The notes under the pieces were generated by a model. The model was not told the origin of the DNA. It saw nothing but the letters and a program-made list of their open reading frames with translations, and searched no databases. This document shows positions 15,846 through 25,527 of a stretch of 33,921 nt of DNA, one piece after another. Position 1 is the first letter of the stretch, and each line of letters starts with the position of its first letter. The translations under genes and the position numbers were made by a program. This stretch comes from an uncultured Desulfobacterales bacterium (lineage in GTDB: Bacteria > Desulfobacterota > Desulfobacteria > Desulfobacterales > UBA11574), in assembly GCA_937998305.1 (NCBI GenBank), contig CALLDL010000039.1, forward strand, positions 1 through 33,921, given 5' to 3'.

Positions 15846-15868
15846 TTAGTTAGTGCCCATCCATAAAT
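15846..15868 (+). repeat. Solo end copy of the MITE-like repeat
   Basis: This 23-base stretch (TTAGTTAGTG, then CCCATCCATAAAT) matches 10791-10813 at 22 of 23 positions. The rest of the element is absent. It lies 12 bases after the HPt stop, in the 122-base gap before the next kinase. Confidence 0.7.
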
Positions 15869-15955
15869 CTTTATTAGGCACAAATTAAGTTTCCAATTAA
15901 AGATCTTGCCCCAAACGATTAGGTTGATAATTAAGAATTAAAGGGAAATGATGGT

Positions 15956-17476
15956 ATGAAGAAAATACTGGTTGTGGATAACCATCCAATAATGCTCAAA
16001 TTTATGAGCAACCTGCTTGAAAAAAAGGGTCATCAGGTATTAACGGCCCCAGACGGTCTTTCAGCACTTGATATATTAAAAACCAATATTCCTGATGTAA
16101 TCTTTGCCGATCTTGTCATGCCGAATATCAGTGGCGAAAAGCTCTGCCGGATCGTTCGGAGCAAGCCCGAACTCAAAGAAGTTTTTCTTATCATTCTCTC
16201 TGCCATTGCTGTTGAAGATGAGACAAACATTTTGGATTACGGTGCCGATGCCTGTATTGCTAAAGGGCCTTTTGACAAAATGGGCGATCACATTTTAACA
16301 ATATTGGAGCATTTAGATACGGTTCGAACCCACGAAATGCCAAAGGAAATACTTGGACGAGAAAGTTTATATGGGCGACAAATTACACAAGAGTTGCTGG
16401 CTTCAAAAAACCATTTTGAAGCCACGCTAAACAATATTTCCGAAGGAATTCTGGAACTCAGCGAAGAATTGAAAATTATTTATGCAAACCCTGCAGCCGT
16501 CTCAATCATCGGTATTCCAGAAGAAACGCTGTTGTCTAAAGTCTTTACGAAACTTTTCCTTAATAACCATCAAAAAAAGATTGAAGATCTATTAAAAATT
16601 CAAAAAGAAAAGCAACGAATGGTGACCCATGATGCGCCCTTTGAAATGAACAACAAGCAGGTTATGTTGAACATCATACCCATCAAAAACAATGAACACA
16701 AACCCATTCTTGTTATATTAAAAAACATTACCTCACAAAAACAAATAGAAGCGCAACTGCAGCATGCCCAAAGAATGGAGGCAATCGGCACTCTGGCTGC
16801 CGGAGTTGCTCATGAGATAAATAATCCAATAAGCGGCATCATCGGTTATGCCGAAATACTCAAAGACTCGGACCAAAAGCAAACTCCGGATTACGACATT
16901 CTAAATAGAATTATTAAAGAGGCGGATCGCATTGCAGAAATTGTAAAAAATTTGCTTACTTTTTCCCGAGATCGCCATGAAGAAAAAAGCTCTGCCAATA
17001 TTAAAGACATCCTCTCAAGCACCCTTGGACTCATAGAGAAACGATTAATAAAAGATGGGATACAATTATCGGTAGATGTCCCGGATGCCCTTCCAGATAT
17101 CAAAGTACGCAGTCATGAGATTCAACAGGTTTTTTTAAACATTCTCAACAATGCGCATTATGGTTTGAACCAGAGACCTCTGGAATTGAGTGGAGATAAA
17201 TTTATTAATATCAAATGCGGAATTAATGAAGTTGAAGGTCGAAATTTTATTCGAACGACCTTTTATGACAATGGTACAGGAATCCCTAAAAACATCTTGA
17301 ATAACATTTGTGATCCATTCTTTTCAACCAAACCACCAGGGAAAGGTACCGGGTTGGGACTATCAATCAGTCATGGTATCGTTAATAATCATAAAGGAAA
17401 GCTTTTGTTTGAGACTGTAGAAGGAAAATTTACTAAAGTTATGGTTAATCTGCCAATACATGCTGTTCAATCCTGA
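15956..17476 (+). CDS. Receiver-PAS-histidine kinase
   Basis: The 506-residue soluble protein has an N-terminal receiver (1-120) with Asp52 in IFADLVMPNISG and a Lys in IAKGPF. A PAS domain follows (about 150-265, ISEGILELSEELKIIYANPA). The kinase core has His286 in GVAHEINNPISGIIG, an N box NILNNAHYGL and a G box [10 protein letters not shown]. This layout is of kinases controlled by an upstream phosphorelay; the receiver could take phosphate from the preceding HPt. GGGAAATG lies shortly before the ATG. No output regulator follows on this strand, and the next genes converge on it. Confidence 0.93.
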   Translation: MKKILVVDNHPIMLKFMSNLLEKKGHQVLTAPDGLSALDILKTNIPDVIFADLVMPNISGEKLCRIVRSKPELKEVFLIILSAIAVEDETNILDYGADACIAKGPFDKMGDHILTILEHLDTVRTHEMPKEILGRESLYGRQITQELLASKNHFEATLNNISEGILELSEELKIIYANPAAVSIIGIPEETLLSKVFTKLFLNNHQKKIEDLLKIQKEKQRMVTHDAPFEMNNKQVMLNIIPIKNNEHKPILVILKNITSQKQIEAQLQHAQRMEAIGTLAAGVAHEINNPISGIIGYAEILKDSDQKQTPDYDILNRIIKEADRIAEIVKNLLTFSRDRHEEKSSANIKDILSSTLGLIEKRLIKDGIQLSVDVPDALPDIKVRSHEIQQVFLNILNNAHYGLNQRPLELSGDKFINIKCGINEVEGRNFIRTTFYDNGTGIPKNILNNICDPFFSTKPPGKGTGLGLSISHGIVNNHKGKLLFETVEGKFTKVMVNLPIHAVQS

Positions 17477-17609
17477 CACATTAAGACCTTTCGCTTTCAT
17501 TTCTGCCTAATTTCTGTGTCAGATGGTACAACCCGCCACCTATAAACTCATATTCAACCCGCCTCATGCGGATTAATCTTCTATATACTCAAATTTCACA
17601 CCCGAATTC

Positions 17610-18266
17610 TTATGGAGCTGCGGCGCTGTCTAAATCGATAATTTTGCTATTTATATAATCCTTGGTTTTATATCTTGTAACCCGTTTTAATTTCCGGGTG
17701 ATTTCTCCCATTCGATCAACCTGGTCTTTAATGGTTTTAGCATTTCGATACAGGGGACTGTCTTTTTGAATACTCATCAGCATAAGTTCTGAATTTCCAG
17801 CAATAGCCTGCATCGGTTGAGTCAACTCGTGGCATATGGCACCGGTCATTTCAAAAATCACTTGAAGTTTTTCTTTTTCCAACAAAGCTGTCTGTAATTC
17901 AACAACACGGCGACCGACATCGATTCGCGCACGAAGCTCTTCTGTATCAAACGGCTTAGCGATATAGTCGTCTGCACCGGCCCCAAGACCCTCGACAATA
18001 TCATTTTTTTCATCACGTGCAGTCAAAAGAATAATATACATCGCCTCGACAGGATCTGCCTGACGAAGTCTGCGGCATATTTCAACTCCATTTATCCCGG
18101 GCATCATCCAGTCCAAGATGATAAGCTTGGGAGGATCTTTCTCCTGGAGCTTTTCCCATGCTTCGTTTCCGTCACATGCAGAGACCACATCATAATTCCA
18201 CTTGACAAGAATGGTTTCTAAAATACGCCGGGTTGTCACATTGTCTTCTGCGATTAAAATTTTCAT
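17610..18266 (-). CDS. Receiver fused to a DHp (HisKA-like) domain without ATPase
   Basis: The 218-residue protein starts with a full receiver (1-120; Asp52 in ILDWMMPGING, Lys in YIAKPF). After a short coiled coil comes a dimerisation helix with GAICHELTQPMQAIAG (His146), as in kinase DHp domains, but it ends about 70 residues later with no N or G box. The 3' flank is intergenic, with no sign of a frameshifted ATPase. It may act as a phosphotransfer dimer, or the His may no longer be used. It is the last gene of the chemosensory operon. Confidence 0.85.
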   Translation of the reverse strand: MKILIAEDNVTTRRILETILVKWNYDVVSACDGNEAWEKLQEKDPPKLIILDWMMPGINGVEICRRLRQADPVEAMYIILLTARDEKNDIVEGLGAGADDYIAKPFDTEELRARIDVGRRVVELQTALLEKEKLQVIFEMTGAICHELTQPMQAIAGNSELMLMSIQKDSPLYRNAKTIKDQVDRMGEITRKLKRVTRYKTKDYINSKIIDLDSAAAP

Positions 18267-18286
18267 AATAAGCTCACGTAGTGTGG

Positions 18287-18730
18287 TTATCCCTTGGGTT
18301 GAGTTAATTTATTTTTTAGAATCTCCAAATGTATATCGAGCTTTGCAACAAACGATCCAGCCTTAACCAGATCCTTTTCCTCACCGGCAATCTCGATCTG
18401 TTCTGCAATCTCCTGTAAGGCCAAGGCACCAACATTGCCGGATGCGCCTTTGATTATATGGGCCTCCCTTTGGACAAGTAACAAATCTTTCTTATTCAAA
18501 GCTTTTTTAACAGCAATTAAATTGTCAGGTATTTGTTTCAAAAAATCGTCAACAATCTCTTTGGCAAAGTCTTCATCTCCCATGAGTCGATGCAGAAGTC
18601 CGTCCCAGTTAAAAATTGAATCTGTTAAACCAAAGTGTATGATTTTTTCTTTGGACGTCGAGGATTCGGTTTGTCTCTCCTGCTTTTTTTCTTTCTTTTT
18701 CTGTTGTTCTTTTTTCATAATTATTTTCAT
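18287..18730 (-). CDS. HPt phosphotransfer protein with a basic N-terminal tail
   Basis: The 147-residue protein has a lysine- and glutamine-rich tail (5-30, MKKEQQKKKEKKQERQ) and an Hpt domain (about 40-140) with His91 in EAHIIKGASGNVGA. The ATG at 18730 has only a weak ribosome site; a second ATG four codons on is possible. It lies between two receiver proteins, which suggests a relay among them. Confidence 0.85.
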   Translation of the reverse strand: MKIIMKKEQQKKKEKKQERQTESSTSKEKIIHFGLTDSIFNWDGLLHRLMGDEDFAKEIVDDFLKQIPDNLIAVKKALNKKDLLLVQREAHIIKGASGNVGALALQEIAEQIEIAGEEKDLVKAGSFVAKLDIHLEILKNKLTQPKG

Positions 18731-18754
18731 TAAAACCTATTACCTGGATCTCTA

Positions 18755-19321
18755 TCATGAAGATACAATATCAAGGACCCTGGCGACACATTTATTTGGA
18801 TCGATACTCTGATTCATTATCACCTGGCGGATCTCAGATACGACGTTGTTAAGTTCCGCGACATTCATCTCAAGGAGTTGAATCGTTTGAGCGGCATTCT
18901 GCTCGGTGACATCCATTGCTTCACGCAGGTCCTGGGCATTTTTAAGCAGCTTTTTGTAATTCTTTATTTTTTCCATGCAGAGTGTCAGTTCATAGAAATT
19001 AACCGGCTTTTGAAGATAATCAAAAGCGCCTTTTCTCATGGCCTCTACCGCATTTTCCACCGAAGCATGAGCTGTCAACAATATAACTTCGGTTTGTTTG
19101 TTTTTAGTTTTAGCTGCTTCCAGCACATCGATTCCGTCTACTCCACCCGGCATTACCAGGTCCGTAATAATGATATCATAGAATTTCTTTGAGATAAGCT
19201 TTCCAGCCTCAACGCCGTCTGAAGCGGTTTCAATATCGTAACCTTCTTTGGCCAGCTTTTTATCAAGCATCTTCAGTGTGAAAGGATCATCGTCAACAGC
19301 AAGTATTTTTAACTGTTTCAT
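18755..19321 (-). CDS. Single-receiver protein with a coiled-coil tail
   Basis: The 188-residue protein has a receiver (1-125) with DDD at 10-12, Asp54 in IITDLVMPGG and Lys in YLQKPV, close to NtrC-type receivers. A helical tail of about 60 residues follows, with no DNA-binding domain. GAGGTG lies five bases before the start. It may serve as the CheY-like output of the cluster or as a phosphate sink. There is no separate classical CheY. Confidence 0.88.
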   Translation of the reverse strand: MKQLKILAVDDDPFTLKMLDKKLAKEGYDIETASDGVEAGKLISKKFYDIIITDLVMPGGVDGIDVLEAAKTKNKQTEVILLTAHASVENAVEAMRKGAFDYLQKPVNFYELTLCMEKIKNYKKLLKNAQDLREAMDVTEQNAAQTIQLLEMNVAELNNVVSEIRQVIMNQSIDPNKCVARVLDIVSS

Positions 19322-19377
19322 AGGTCACCTCTTCGCGATTTTCTATTCTTCCTCCAAACTTAAGTTTGTAAATTACT

Positions 19378-20217
19378 CTATTTCAATTGATAATAAATCG
19401 TCCTTAAATATCTTTTTGGCTCGAATATAGGGCAAATGCCGGTTAAGGATTCCGTAGAACCGACAATCAGAAATCCATCCGGCTCCAAAACGCTGGCAAT
19501 GTTTTCAAACAGCTTTTTTCTTTCCTCAAGATCAAAGTAAATGGCGACGTTTCTACAGAATATAATATCTAATTTTTCTACACCCGCAAAAGGCTTCAAT
19601 ATGTTTCCCTTATTAAACGAAACCATGGCCCTGATTTCATCGCTTATCTTCCAATTCCCCCCATTGGGAATAAAATATTTCTCTAGCTTTCCCTTTGAGA
19701 GTCCGCGTTCAATTTCAAATTTATTATAGGTGCCATAGCTGGCCTGCGCTATGGCAGAGTCGGAAATGTCTGTGCCAAACAACCTGACATTATATTTTTT
19801 TAAATCCGGCAAAAGCTCTTTTAACACGATGGCAATACTGTAAGCCTCCTGTCCTGTGGAACAGGCCGCGCTCCAAATACGGATCGGTATGGGAAGGAGA
19901 CCGGAAGCTTTTTCTGTTCTCCTGTCGATCAAATCGGGTAAAATCTTGTGCTGAAGTACTTCAAACGGTTCTCTATCGCGAAAGAAAAGCGTTTCATTCG
20001 TTGAGATAGCATCGATGATCTTATTTTCTATGGTTTTATTAGAATCTGTCTCGGCTTTACTGCGTAATTCTTTATAAGAAGAACATTCGTATTCTTTGAT
20101 CAAACCGCCAAGTCTTGTTTCAATGAGATATGCCTTGCTCTCATCCAGATTGATTCCCGAAATGTCTAAAATATATTTTGATATTTCTTTTATATCATCT
20201 CTCTTATCTTTTATCAT
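19378..20217 (-). CDS. cheR: Chemoreceptor glutamate methyltransferase CheR
   Basis: CheR methylates receptor glutamates with S-adenosylmethionine for adaptation. The 279-residue protein has the N-terminal helical domain, TNETLFFRD (73-81), the SAM loop WSAACSTGQEAYS (115-127), FGTDISDSAI and DIIFCRNVAIYFD (the Cys-Arg-Asn at 221-223). No pentapeptide-binding insert partner is expected, because neither MCP here ends in the NWETF-type tether. No clear ribosome site precedes the ATG, and 81 bases separate it from cheB. Confidence 0.95.
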   Translation of the reverse strand: MIKDKRDDIKEISKYILDISGINLDESKAYLIETRLGGLIKEYECSSYKELRSKAETDSNKTIENKIIDAISTNETLFFRDREPFEVLQHKILPDLIDRRTEKASGLLPIPIRIWSAACSTGQEAYSIAIVLKELLPDLKKYNVRLFGTDISDSAIAQASYGTYNKFEIERGLSKGKLEKYFIPNGGNWKISDEIRAMVSFNKGNILKPFAGVEKLDIIFCRNVAIYFDLEERKKLFENIASVLEPDGFLIVGSTESLTGICPIFEPKRYLRTIYYQLK

Positions 20218-20298
20218 GAGTCAACAGTCATCAGTTTTATGGCTGGGGTCGTTTTTACTCGAGTTATTTACGAATCAAATGATGTTAGACGCTATTCT

Positions 20299-21423
20299 TT
20301 ATTTTGTCTGTTTTACCGTAAGGCAGATTTCATCGGCTATCATGTCCAGTGGAGCGATAATATCTACAATGCCTGCATCTATGGGCCCTTTGGGCATACC
20401 ATAAACAACACTCGTCTCACCGTTCTGTGCAATGATGGTGGATCCATTTTTTTTCATCAGTTCCAGGCCCAAAAAACCATCTGATCCCATCCCGGTCATG
20501 ATAACTCCCGTTGCCCGTCCCACATAATGATGTGCAATGGATCTAAAAAGATAATCCACAGAAGGTTTGCAGTTGTTTTCAGGTGTATCATCGGTAATTC
20601 TAATCACTCGTCTTTTGCCGTCTGCCCCGGCCATAATTTTCATCTGTTTGCCACCGGGCGCAATAAATGCGACATTCGACAAAACAGGTTCTCCGTCTTT
20701 TGCTTCTCTAACCTCAAAAGAACATTTATTGTCCAAGCTCTTGGCCAGGGACATGGTAAACATCGGCGGCATGTGCTGAACAATTAAAATTGGAACGCCT
20801 AAATTAGACGGTAAAGACGGCATCATTTGAGCCAAAGCCTTGGGTCCTCCTGTGGAGATGCCAATAGCTATAATTTCAGATTTTTGTCTCAGCCTGCCCG
20901 TTATTGCATTCATACGCTGAACAACCTGATCCGACTTCGACAAATGTTTATCTTCTTTGCTGACTGTTTTTGAACCTATCTTCCCCTTGAGGAGATGTTT
21001 TATTTCATTTCGACGGGTAAATGCCTTCAATATTGGAACAATGGTCTTTTTTAGGGTTTCCGTGTTCTCAGCCATTTTCCCTTCCTGAGGCTTGAGAATA
21101 AAATCGAACGCTCCCAAATCCAGAGCTTTCATGGTCATCTCACCGCCTTCATGGGTCAGCGTACTGAGCATGAGAGCACCCACATCAAGCCCTTTCTCCT
21201 TTATATATTCAAGGACTTCAAGGCCATTCATCTCCGGCATTTCGATGTCTAACGTCAAAAGATCGGGTTTTAGAGAAGCAATTTTTGCTATCGCCGCCTT
21301 TCCGTTATGAGCGGATCCCACCACTTCAACTTTGGGCAACTCAGAAAGAACATCGCTTACTATTTTTCGATAAACGATGGTATCGTCTACTATTAATATT
21401 TTTAGGGGTCTATCATTGATCAC
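20299..21423 (-). CDS. cheB: Receptor methylesterase and deamidase CheB
   Basis: CheB removes methyl groups from receptors when phosphorylated by CheA. The 374-residue protein has a receiver (Asp59 in LTLDIEMPEMNG, Lys in ILKPQE) and a catalytic domain with the triad Ser190 (GISTGGP), His217 (VQHMPP) and Asp315 (MGSDG). The linker (about 125-180) is longer and more basic than usual. The start is GTG, with AGAGGA seven bases upstream. It sits between cheW and cheR. Confidence 0.96.
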   Translation of the reverse strand: MINDRPLKILIVDDTIVYRKIVSDVLSELPKVEVVGSAHNGKAAIAKIASLKPDLLTLDIEMPEMNGLEVLEYIKEKGLDVGALMLSTLTHEGGEMTMKALDLGAFDFILKPQEGKMAENTETLKKTIVPILKAFTRRNEIKHLLKGKIGSKTVSKEDKHLSKSDQVVQRMNAITGRLRQKSEIIAIGISTGGPKALAQMMPSLPSNLGVPILIVQHMPPMFTMSLAKSLDNKCSFEVREAKDGEPVLSNVAFIAPGGKQMKIMAGADGKRRVIRITDDTPENNCKPSVDYLFRSIAHHYVGRATGVIMTGMGSDGFLGLELMKKNGSTIIAQNGETSVVYGMPKGPIDAGIVDIIAPLDMIADEICLTVKQTK

Positions 21424-21457
21424 CGGCTATCCTCTTTCATCTCTTAAAAGTCGATGG

Positions 21458-21916
21458 CTAACTTTCTTCTTCCAGTACTTTTTCCACATCTAATATTCCA
21501 ATCAAGCGGTCTTCGGTTTTGAATACACCGGTAAAATATTTTCCCTGAACGCCACCAATGTTGGCCGGTGGTGCCTCAACCTTTTCCGCCTCCGCCTGAA
21601 TCACATCACTGATTTCTTCTACCATTAAACCAATGTGTTCTCCGTTTGAATTGACAATGATATTACGCGTTTTATCGCTCATTCCAGTTGATTTTAAGCC
21701 CAATTTTTTACCAAGATCGACAATGGTAACGATTTCGCCTCTTAAATTCAGGATTCCCAAGACATACTCCGGCGCTTGAGGTACCCTTGTCATTTCGATG
21801 AGTTTGTTGATTTCTTGAACTTTCAATATATCCATACCGCATAGGGCTTCTCCGATATAAAAGCTTGCCAATTCTACGGTATCGCTGTGAATTTCAGTTT
21901 GTGCTGGTTGTGACAT
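21458..21916 (-). CDS. cheW: Chemotaxis coupling protein CheW
   Basis: CheW links receptors to CheA. The 152-residue protein is one CheW domain with LASFYIGEALCGMDILKVQEI, VPQAPEYVLGILNLRGEIVTIVDL and a C-terminal LIGILDVEKVL. GGAGG lies close to the start. It is one of three CheW domains encoded in the operon; the other two are in CheA. Confidence 0.95.
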   Translation of the reverse strand: MSQPAQTEIHSDTVELASFYIGEALCGMDILKVQEINKLIEMTRVPQAPEYVLGILNLRGEIVTIVDLGKKLGLKSTGMSDKTRNIIVNSNGEHIGLMVEEISDVIQAEAEKVEAPPANIGGVQGKYFTGVFKTEDRLIGILDVEKVLEEES

Positions 21917-22093
21917 CGATTAGCACCTCCATCGTTATTTTTCATTGGGATTTGAGCATTACTCGCTCTCAAACCACTGTCCTCTGTCTTCCGGCCCCTG
22001 TCATCTGCCACAAACCTTCAGTCATCTTTTGATGTTCTACTTTTGACCATCAGCAACCAACAACTTATGACTACCCTCGCCGTTGACAAATGA

Positions 22094-23482
22094 CTATACT
22101 TTAAACTTACCGACCATCTCATTCAGTTTAGCGCCCATCTTGGTCAGTTCTTCTGCGCTTAGATTCACCTGTGAACTGCCGTTGGACATCTCACCCGCCG
22201 ACTGATTGACACCAGAAATATCATTCGCAATTTCAGCGGATACGGTTGAGCTTTGTGCCACATTTTCATTCACTTCTTGAATTCCTTGTGACGCCTGGGC
22301 AACATTGCCGGCAATCTCTTTGGTGGTTACCGACTGCTCTTCAACTGCCGTAGCAATTATGGTAACAATTTCATTGACGTCATTGCTAATCTTTGAAATT
22401 TGGTCGATTTCGGTCACCGTTGCAGCTGTTGAACCTTGAATTGCGCCAATCTTTTCCTTGATTTCCAATGTTGCCTCGGCAGTTTGTTTGGCAAGATCTT
22501 TGATTTCATTGGCTACAACAGCAAAACCTTTGCCGGCCTCGCCGGCACGGGCCGCCTCAATGGTGGCATTTAACGCCAGCAGGTTGACCTGTTCGGAAAT
22601 CTCAGTGATGGTTTCGACAACCTTTCCGATTTCATTGGCCGCATTGCCCAGTTCGTGAACCTTGTTCGAAGCACTCTGAGTCTGTACAACGGCCTCGCCG
22701 GTGATGTTGCTGGCTCTTTCGGAATTTTGTGCAATTTCATTAATGGTGGACGTCATCTGTTCGGCTGCTGTTGCCACCATGCCCACATTTGTCGCTGCCT
22801 CTTCCATAGCGACAGCAACAGAGTTCATGTTGGAACTCATCTCTTCCGCAGCTGCGGCCACTGTGTTCGACTTTCCGGCCATGTTTTCAGCACCTCCGGA
22901 CATTTGTGAAGAAAGGCTGGACAGATCCGCAGAAGAATTGTTCAACATTTCGCTGTCTTTAGAAATATCTTTGATAATGTTTGCAACCCCTGTTACAAAC
23001 GTATTGATCCAGGCAGCCATTTTATCAAGCTCATCTTGAAGTACTCCCTTTGCTACCGGGCACTGCACGCAGGATTTAAACTCGCCTGAAGTAAGACATC
23101 GGCACTGAATCTCTCCCGGCGCATTGGAGCCGATCTCCTGCCAACAGCTCGCTTTCTTACCAAAAGCCTGACAATCCGTATGCTTACATTTTCGTTGAAC
23201 TGAACAGTTAACTTTTTGCATGGCAATACGCTGGGTCAAGTCACCTTTGAGCACCATTTCTCTAACAGTATCATAGGATTGTTTAATCGGCCGGTTCACC
23301 AGCTTTTCTACTATAAAGTAAAAAAGTGCTGAATATACTAGAACAAACGCGAAGCTGATGACAATATTGCTCAAAACAGTCTCCTGTTGATAGTTTTTGA
23401 CAGTAAAAGTTGCTACAATTACAATCACCATGGTAATCATAACTGCCATCAATTTGCTTTTGGTTGTCTGAATTTTAAGCAT
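22094..23482 (-). CDS. Methyl-accepting chemotaxis protein with a cytoplasmic Cys-rich segment
   Basis: The 462-residue receptor has two membrane helices (about 11-28 and 38-58) with only a short periplasmic loop, so it has no external ligand domain. Residues 90-145 hold eight cysteines (93, 99, 104, 113, 127, 129, 138, 141), including SCWQE and CVQCP. The MCP signalling hairpin follows, with [27 protein letters not shown] in two overlapping parts at about residues 290-316. The Cys segment sits where a HAMP would end and may bind a metal or Fe-S cluster or respond to redox state. The C-terminus has no CheR-binding pentapeptide. Its signalling half is nearly the same as that of the next receptor gene. 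Confidence 0.93.
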   Translation of the reverse strand: MLKIQTTKSKLMAVMITMVIVIVATFTVKNYQQETVLSNIVISFAFVLVYSALFYFIVEKLVNRPIKQSYDTVREMVLKGDLTQRIAMQKVNCSVQRKCKHTDCQAFGKKASCWQEIGSNAPGEIQCRCLTSGEFKSCVQCPVAKGVLQDELDKMAAWINTFVTGVANIIKDISKDSEMLNNSSADLSSLSSQMSGGAENMAGKSNTVAAAAEEMSSNMNSVAVAMEEAATNVGMVATAAEQMTSTINEIAQNSERASNITGEAVVQTQSASNKVHELGNAANEIGKVVETITEISEQVNLLALNATIEAARAGEAGKGFAVVANEIKDLAKQTAEATLEIKEKIGAIQGSTAATVTEIDQISKISNDVNEIVTIIATAVEEQSVTTKEIAGNVAQASQGIQEVNENVAQSSTVSAEIANDISGVNQSAGEMSNGSSQVNLSAEELTKMGAKLNEMVGKFKV

Positions 23483-23496
23483 CTCCTTTCTCCTTG

Positions 23497-23545
23497 TTTG
23501 TCATTTATTATTTGTCATTTATCATTTGTCCATTTTGTCATTGTC
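23497..23545. repeat. 14-base tandem repeat upstream of the Cys-rich MCP
   Basis: TTTGTCATTTATTA (23497-23510) and TTTGTCATTTATCA (23511-23524) are followed by degenerate TTTGTC-type units to about 23545. It lies just before the receptor's ribosome site. A looser series of CTGTC and CATCTG words fills the cheW-MCP gap (21977-22030). Confidence 0.65.
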
Positions 23546-23671
23546 CTTTTAGTTCTGAATATTCTGCTATTTAGCCCTCCTCCTAATTCTCTCAGTCATC
23601 TGACTCCTGTTATTTACAAATATTCATCTCTCTAATATTTATAACCAATGACTATCAGCCAACAATAATGA

Positions 23672-25390
23672 CTATACCCTAAACTTTCCCACCATCTCAT
23701 TCAACGTTTCGGACAATCTGGCCAACGCTTCGGCACTCATGTTAACCTGGCTGCTGCTGTCGGACATCTCCCCTGACGCTTGGTTCACATCTTCGATATC
23801 TTTGGCAATATCTCCGGCAACACAGGAACTTTGGGCAACGTTCTCATTGACCTCCTGTATGCCCTGAGAAGCATGGACAACATTTTCGGCAATCTCTTTG
23901 GTGGTTACCGACTGCTCTTCCACTGCCGTAGCAATAGTAGAAACAATATCATTGACATCATTGTTAACATTTAAAATTTGGCCGATCTCCGAAACCGTCG
24001 CATCAGTTGAACCCTGTATGGCTTCGATCTTTCCTTTTATCTCTTGAGTTGCTTCGGCGGTCTGTTTGGCAAGATCTTTGATTTCATTGGCCACAACGGC
24101 AAAACCTTTGCCGGCCTCACCGGCCCTTGCCGCCTCAATGGTGGCATTTAAGGCCAGCAAGTTGACCTGTTCGGAGATTTCAGTGATGGTCTCGACAACC
24201 TTTCCGATTTCATTGACTGCACCGCCCAGTTCGTCGACCTTGCTCGAAGCACTCTGAGTTTGAACAACGGCCTCACTGGTGATGTTGCTGGCTTTTTCTG
24301 TGTTTTTTGCAATTTCGTTGATAGTAGCGATCATCTGCTCGGCCGCCGTAGCTACCATGTTCACATTGGTCGCGGCCTCTTCAGTAGCTGCAGCAACTGA
24401 GTTCATTTTTGAACTCATTTCTTCTCCAGCAGAAGCAACTACATTAGCCTTTTCAGACGTCTGTTCTGCGCCGGAAGTCATCTGCTTTGATATCTCGGAT
24501 AACTCTCCAGAGGCCTCCTTTACGTGATTCGCGTTTTTAGCGACATCTTTTATAATTTTTTGTATCGCGTCTATAAATTTGTTGAACCACCCGGCCATTT
24601 CACCAACTTCATCTTTTGTTTCCACTTTTAGACGCTTTGTCAGATCTCCTTCCCCTTGGGCAATATCCTTGAGCATCTCACCGGCGTGTTTGATCGGTAC
24701 TGTAATTTTACGCGATATATAAGTAATCACACCAGCGCCAAGTACAAATAAGATGATGATAACACCGATTAAATCATTCCTCTGTCTGGCGATGGCTGAT
24801 TTTATTTCTTTTGTTTTTTGTATTTCCACCGCTTTTATATCATCTAGATAAATACCGGTTCCCACAATCCAGTTCCAGGGCTTAAAAAGTTTGACGTACG
24901 ACAATTTTGGAACCGGCTTGTCATAACCGGGTTTCGGCCACATATAGTCCACTAAACCTTCTCCCTTTTCACGGCATATTTTTACAAATTCATTAAAAAG
25001 ATGTTTGTCGTTGGGATCTTTAAAGTCAGACAGATCCTTTCCGTTTAAAGCGGGCTTGATGGGATGCATGACCATCTTTGGATGCATGTCGTTGATCCAG
25101 AAATAGCCTTTTTTGTCGTATCGCATATCTTTAACAAGGTCTAATGCAGACTGTTTTTTTTGATCTTCCGTTAAATCAGATCTGTTGTAAGTACTTCGTA
25201 TAGTATTAAAAGTAATGTCTACAATATTATTCAGCTTTTCTTTTTTCTCCATCATCATCATAGTCTTTACGGAGGCGATTTCTGCTTCTCCCCTTTTTCC
25301 TAAAGAATGAATTGACATTATCAAGCTGATTATTCCCATTAACAACAACCCTGATAGTGAAAAAACAATAATCTTTTTATTAATGTTCAT
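23672..25390 (-). CDS. Methyl-accepting chemotaxis protein with a single Cache domain
   Basis: The 572-residue receptor has a membrane helix (about 7-27), a periplasmic single-Cache (sCache_2-type) domain (about 35-190), a second membrane helix (208-225), HAMP and the MCP hairpin. The Cache domain shows [25 protein letters not shown] and [14 protein letters not shown], typical of small organic-acid sensors. The ligand is not identifiable. GAGGA lies seven bases before the ATG. The stop is close to a TATAC word that also follows the other MCP, consistent with duplication. Confidence 0.95.
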   Translation of the reverse strand: MNINKKIIVFSLSGLLLMGIISLIMSIHSLGKRGEAEIASVKTMMMMEKKEKLNNIVDITFNTIRSTYNRSDLTEDQKKQSALDLVKDMRYDKKGYFWINDMHPKMVMHPIKPALNGKDLSDFKDPNDKHLFNEFVKICREKGEGLVDYMWPKPGYDKPVPKLSYVKLFKPWNWIVGTGIYLDDIKAVEIQKTKEIKSAIARQRNDLIGVIIILFVLGAGVITYISRKITVPIKHAGEMLKDIAQGEGDLTKRLKVETKDEVGEMAGWFNKFIDAIQKIIKDVAKNANHVKEASGELSEISKQMTSGAEQTSEKANVVASAGEEMSSKMNSVAAATEEAATNVNMVATAAEQMIATINEIAKNTEKASNITSEAVVQTQSASSKVDELGGAVNEIGKVVETITEISEQVNLLALNATIEAARAGEAGKGFAVVANEIKDLAKQTAEATQEIKGKIEAIQGSTDATVSEIGQILNVNNDVNDIVSTIATAVEEQSVTTKEIAENVVHASQGIQEVNENVAQSSCVAGDIAKDIEDVNQASGEMSDSSSQVNMSAEALARLSETLNEMVGKFRV

Positions 25391-25527
25391 GGTATGATCC
25401 TCTTTCTTACATCTTTATAATGGTTAAACATATTTAATTACTTTTAAATATTAAGCATTAAATTTCCATTGAAATCATTGTCATCGATGAGCAATACAGT
25501 CGATGAATTGTCCATGGGCCCATTAAT

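Noticed and set aside
17475-17521. Terminator from TGACACA and TGTGTCA between convergent kinase genes
   Set aside because: The stem is only seven pairs with a loop above 30 bases and no T run.
17477-17609. Missing ATPase domain of the receiver-DHp gene as a frameshifted remnant
   Set aside because: No N or G box motif in any minus-strand frame of this gap; the gene simply ends.
23497-23545. CRISPR-like array
   Set aside because: Units are 14 bases, directly adjacent and degenerate, with no spacers and no cas genes.
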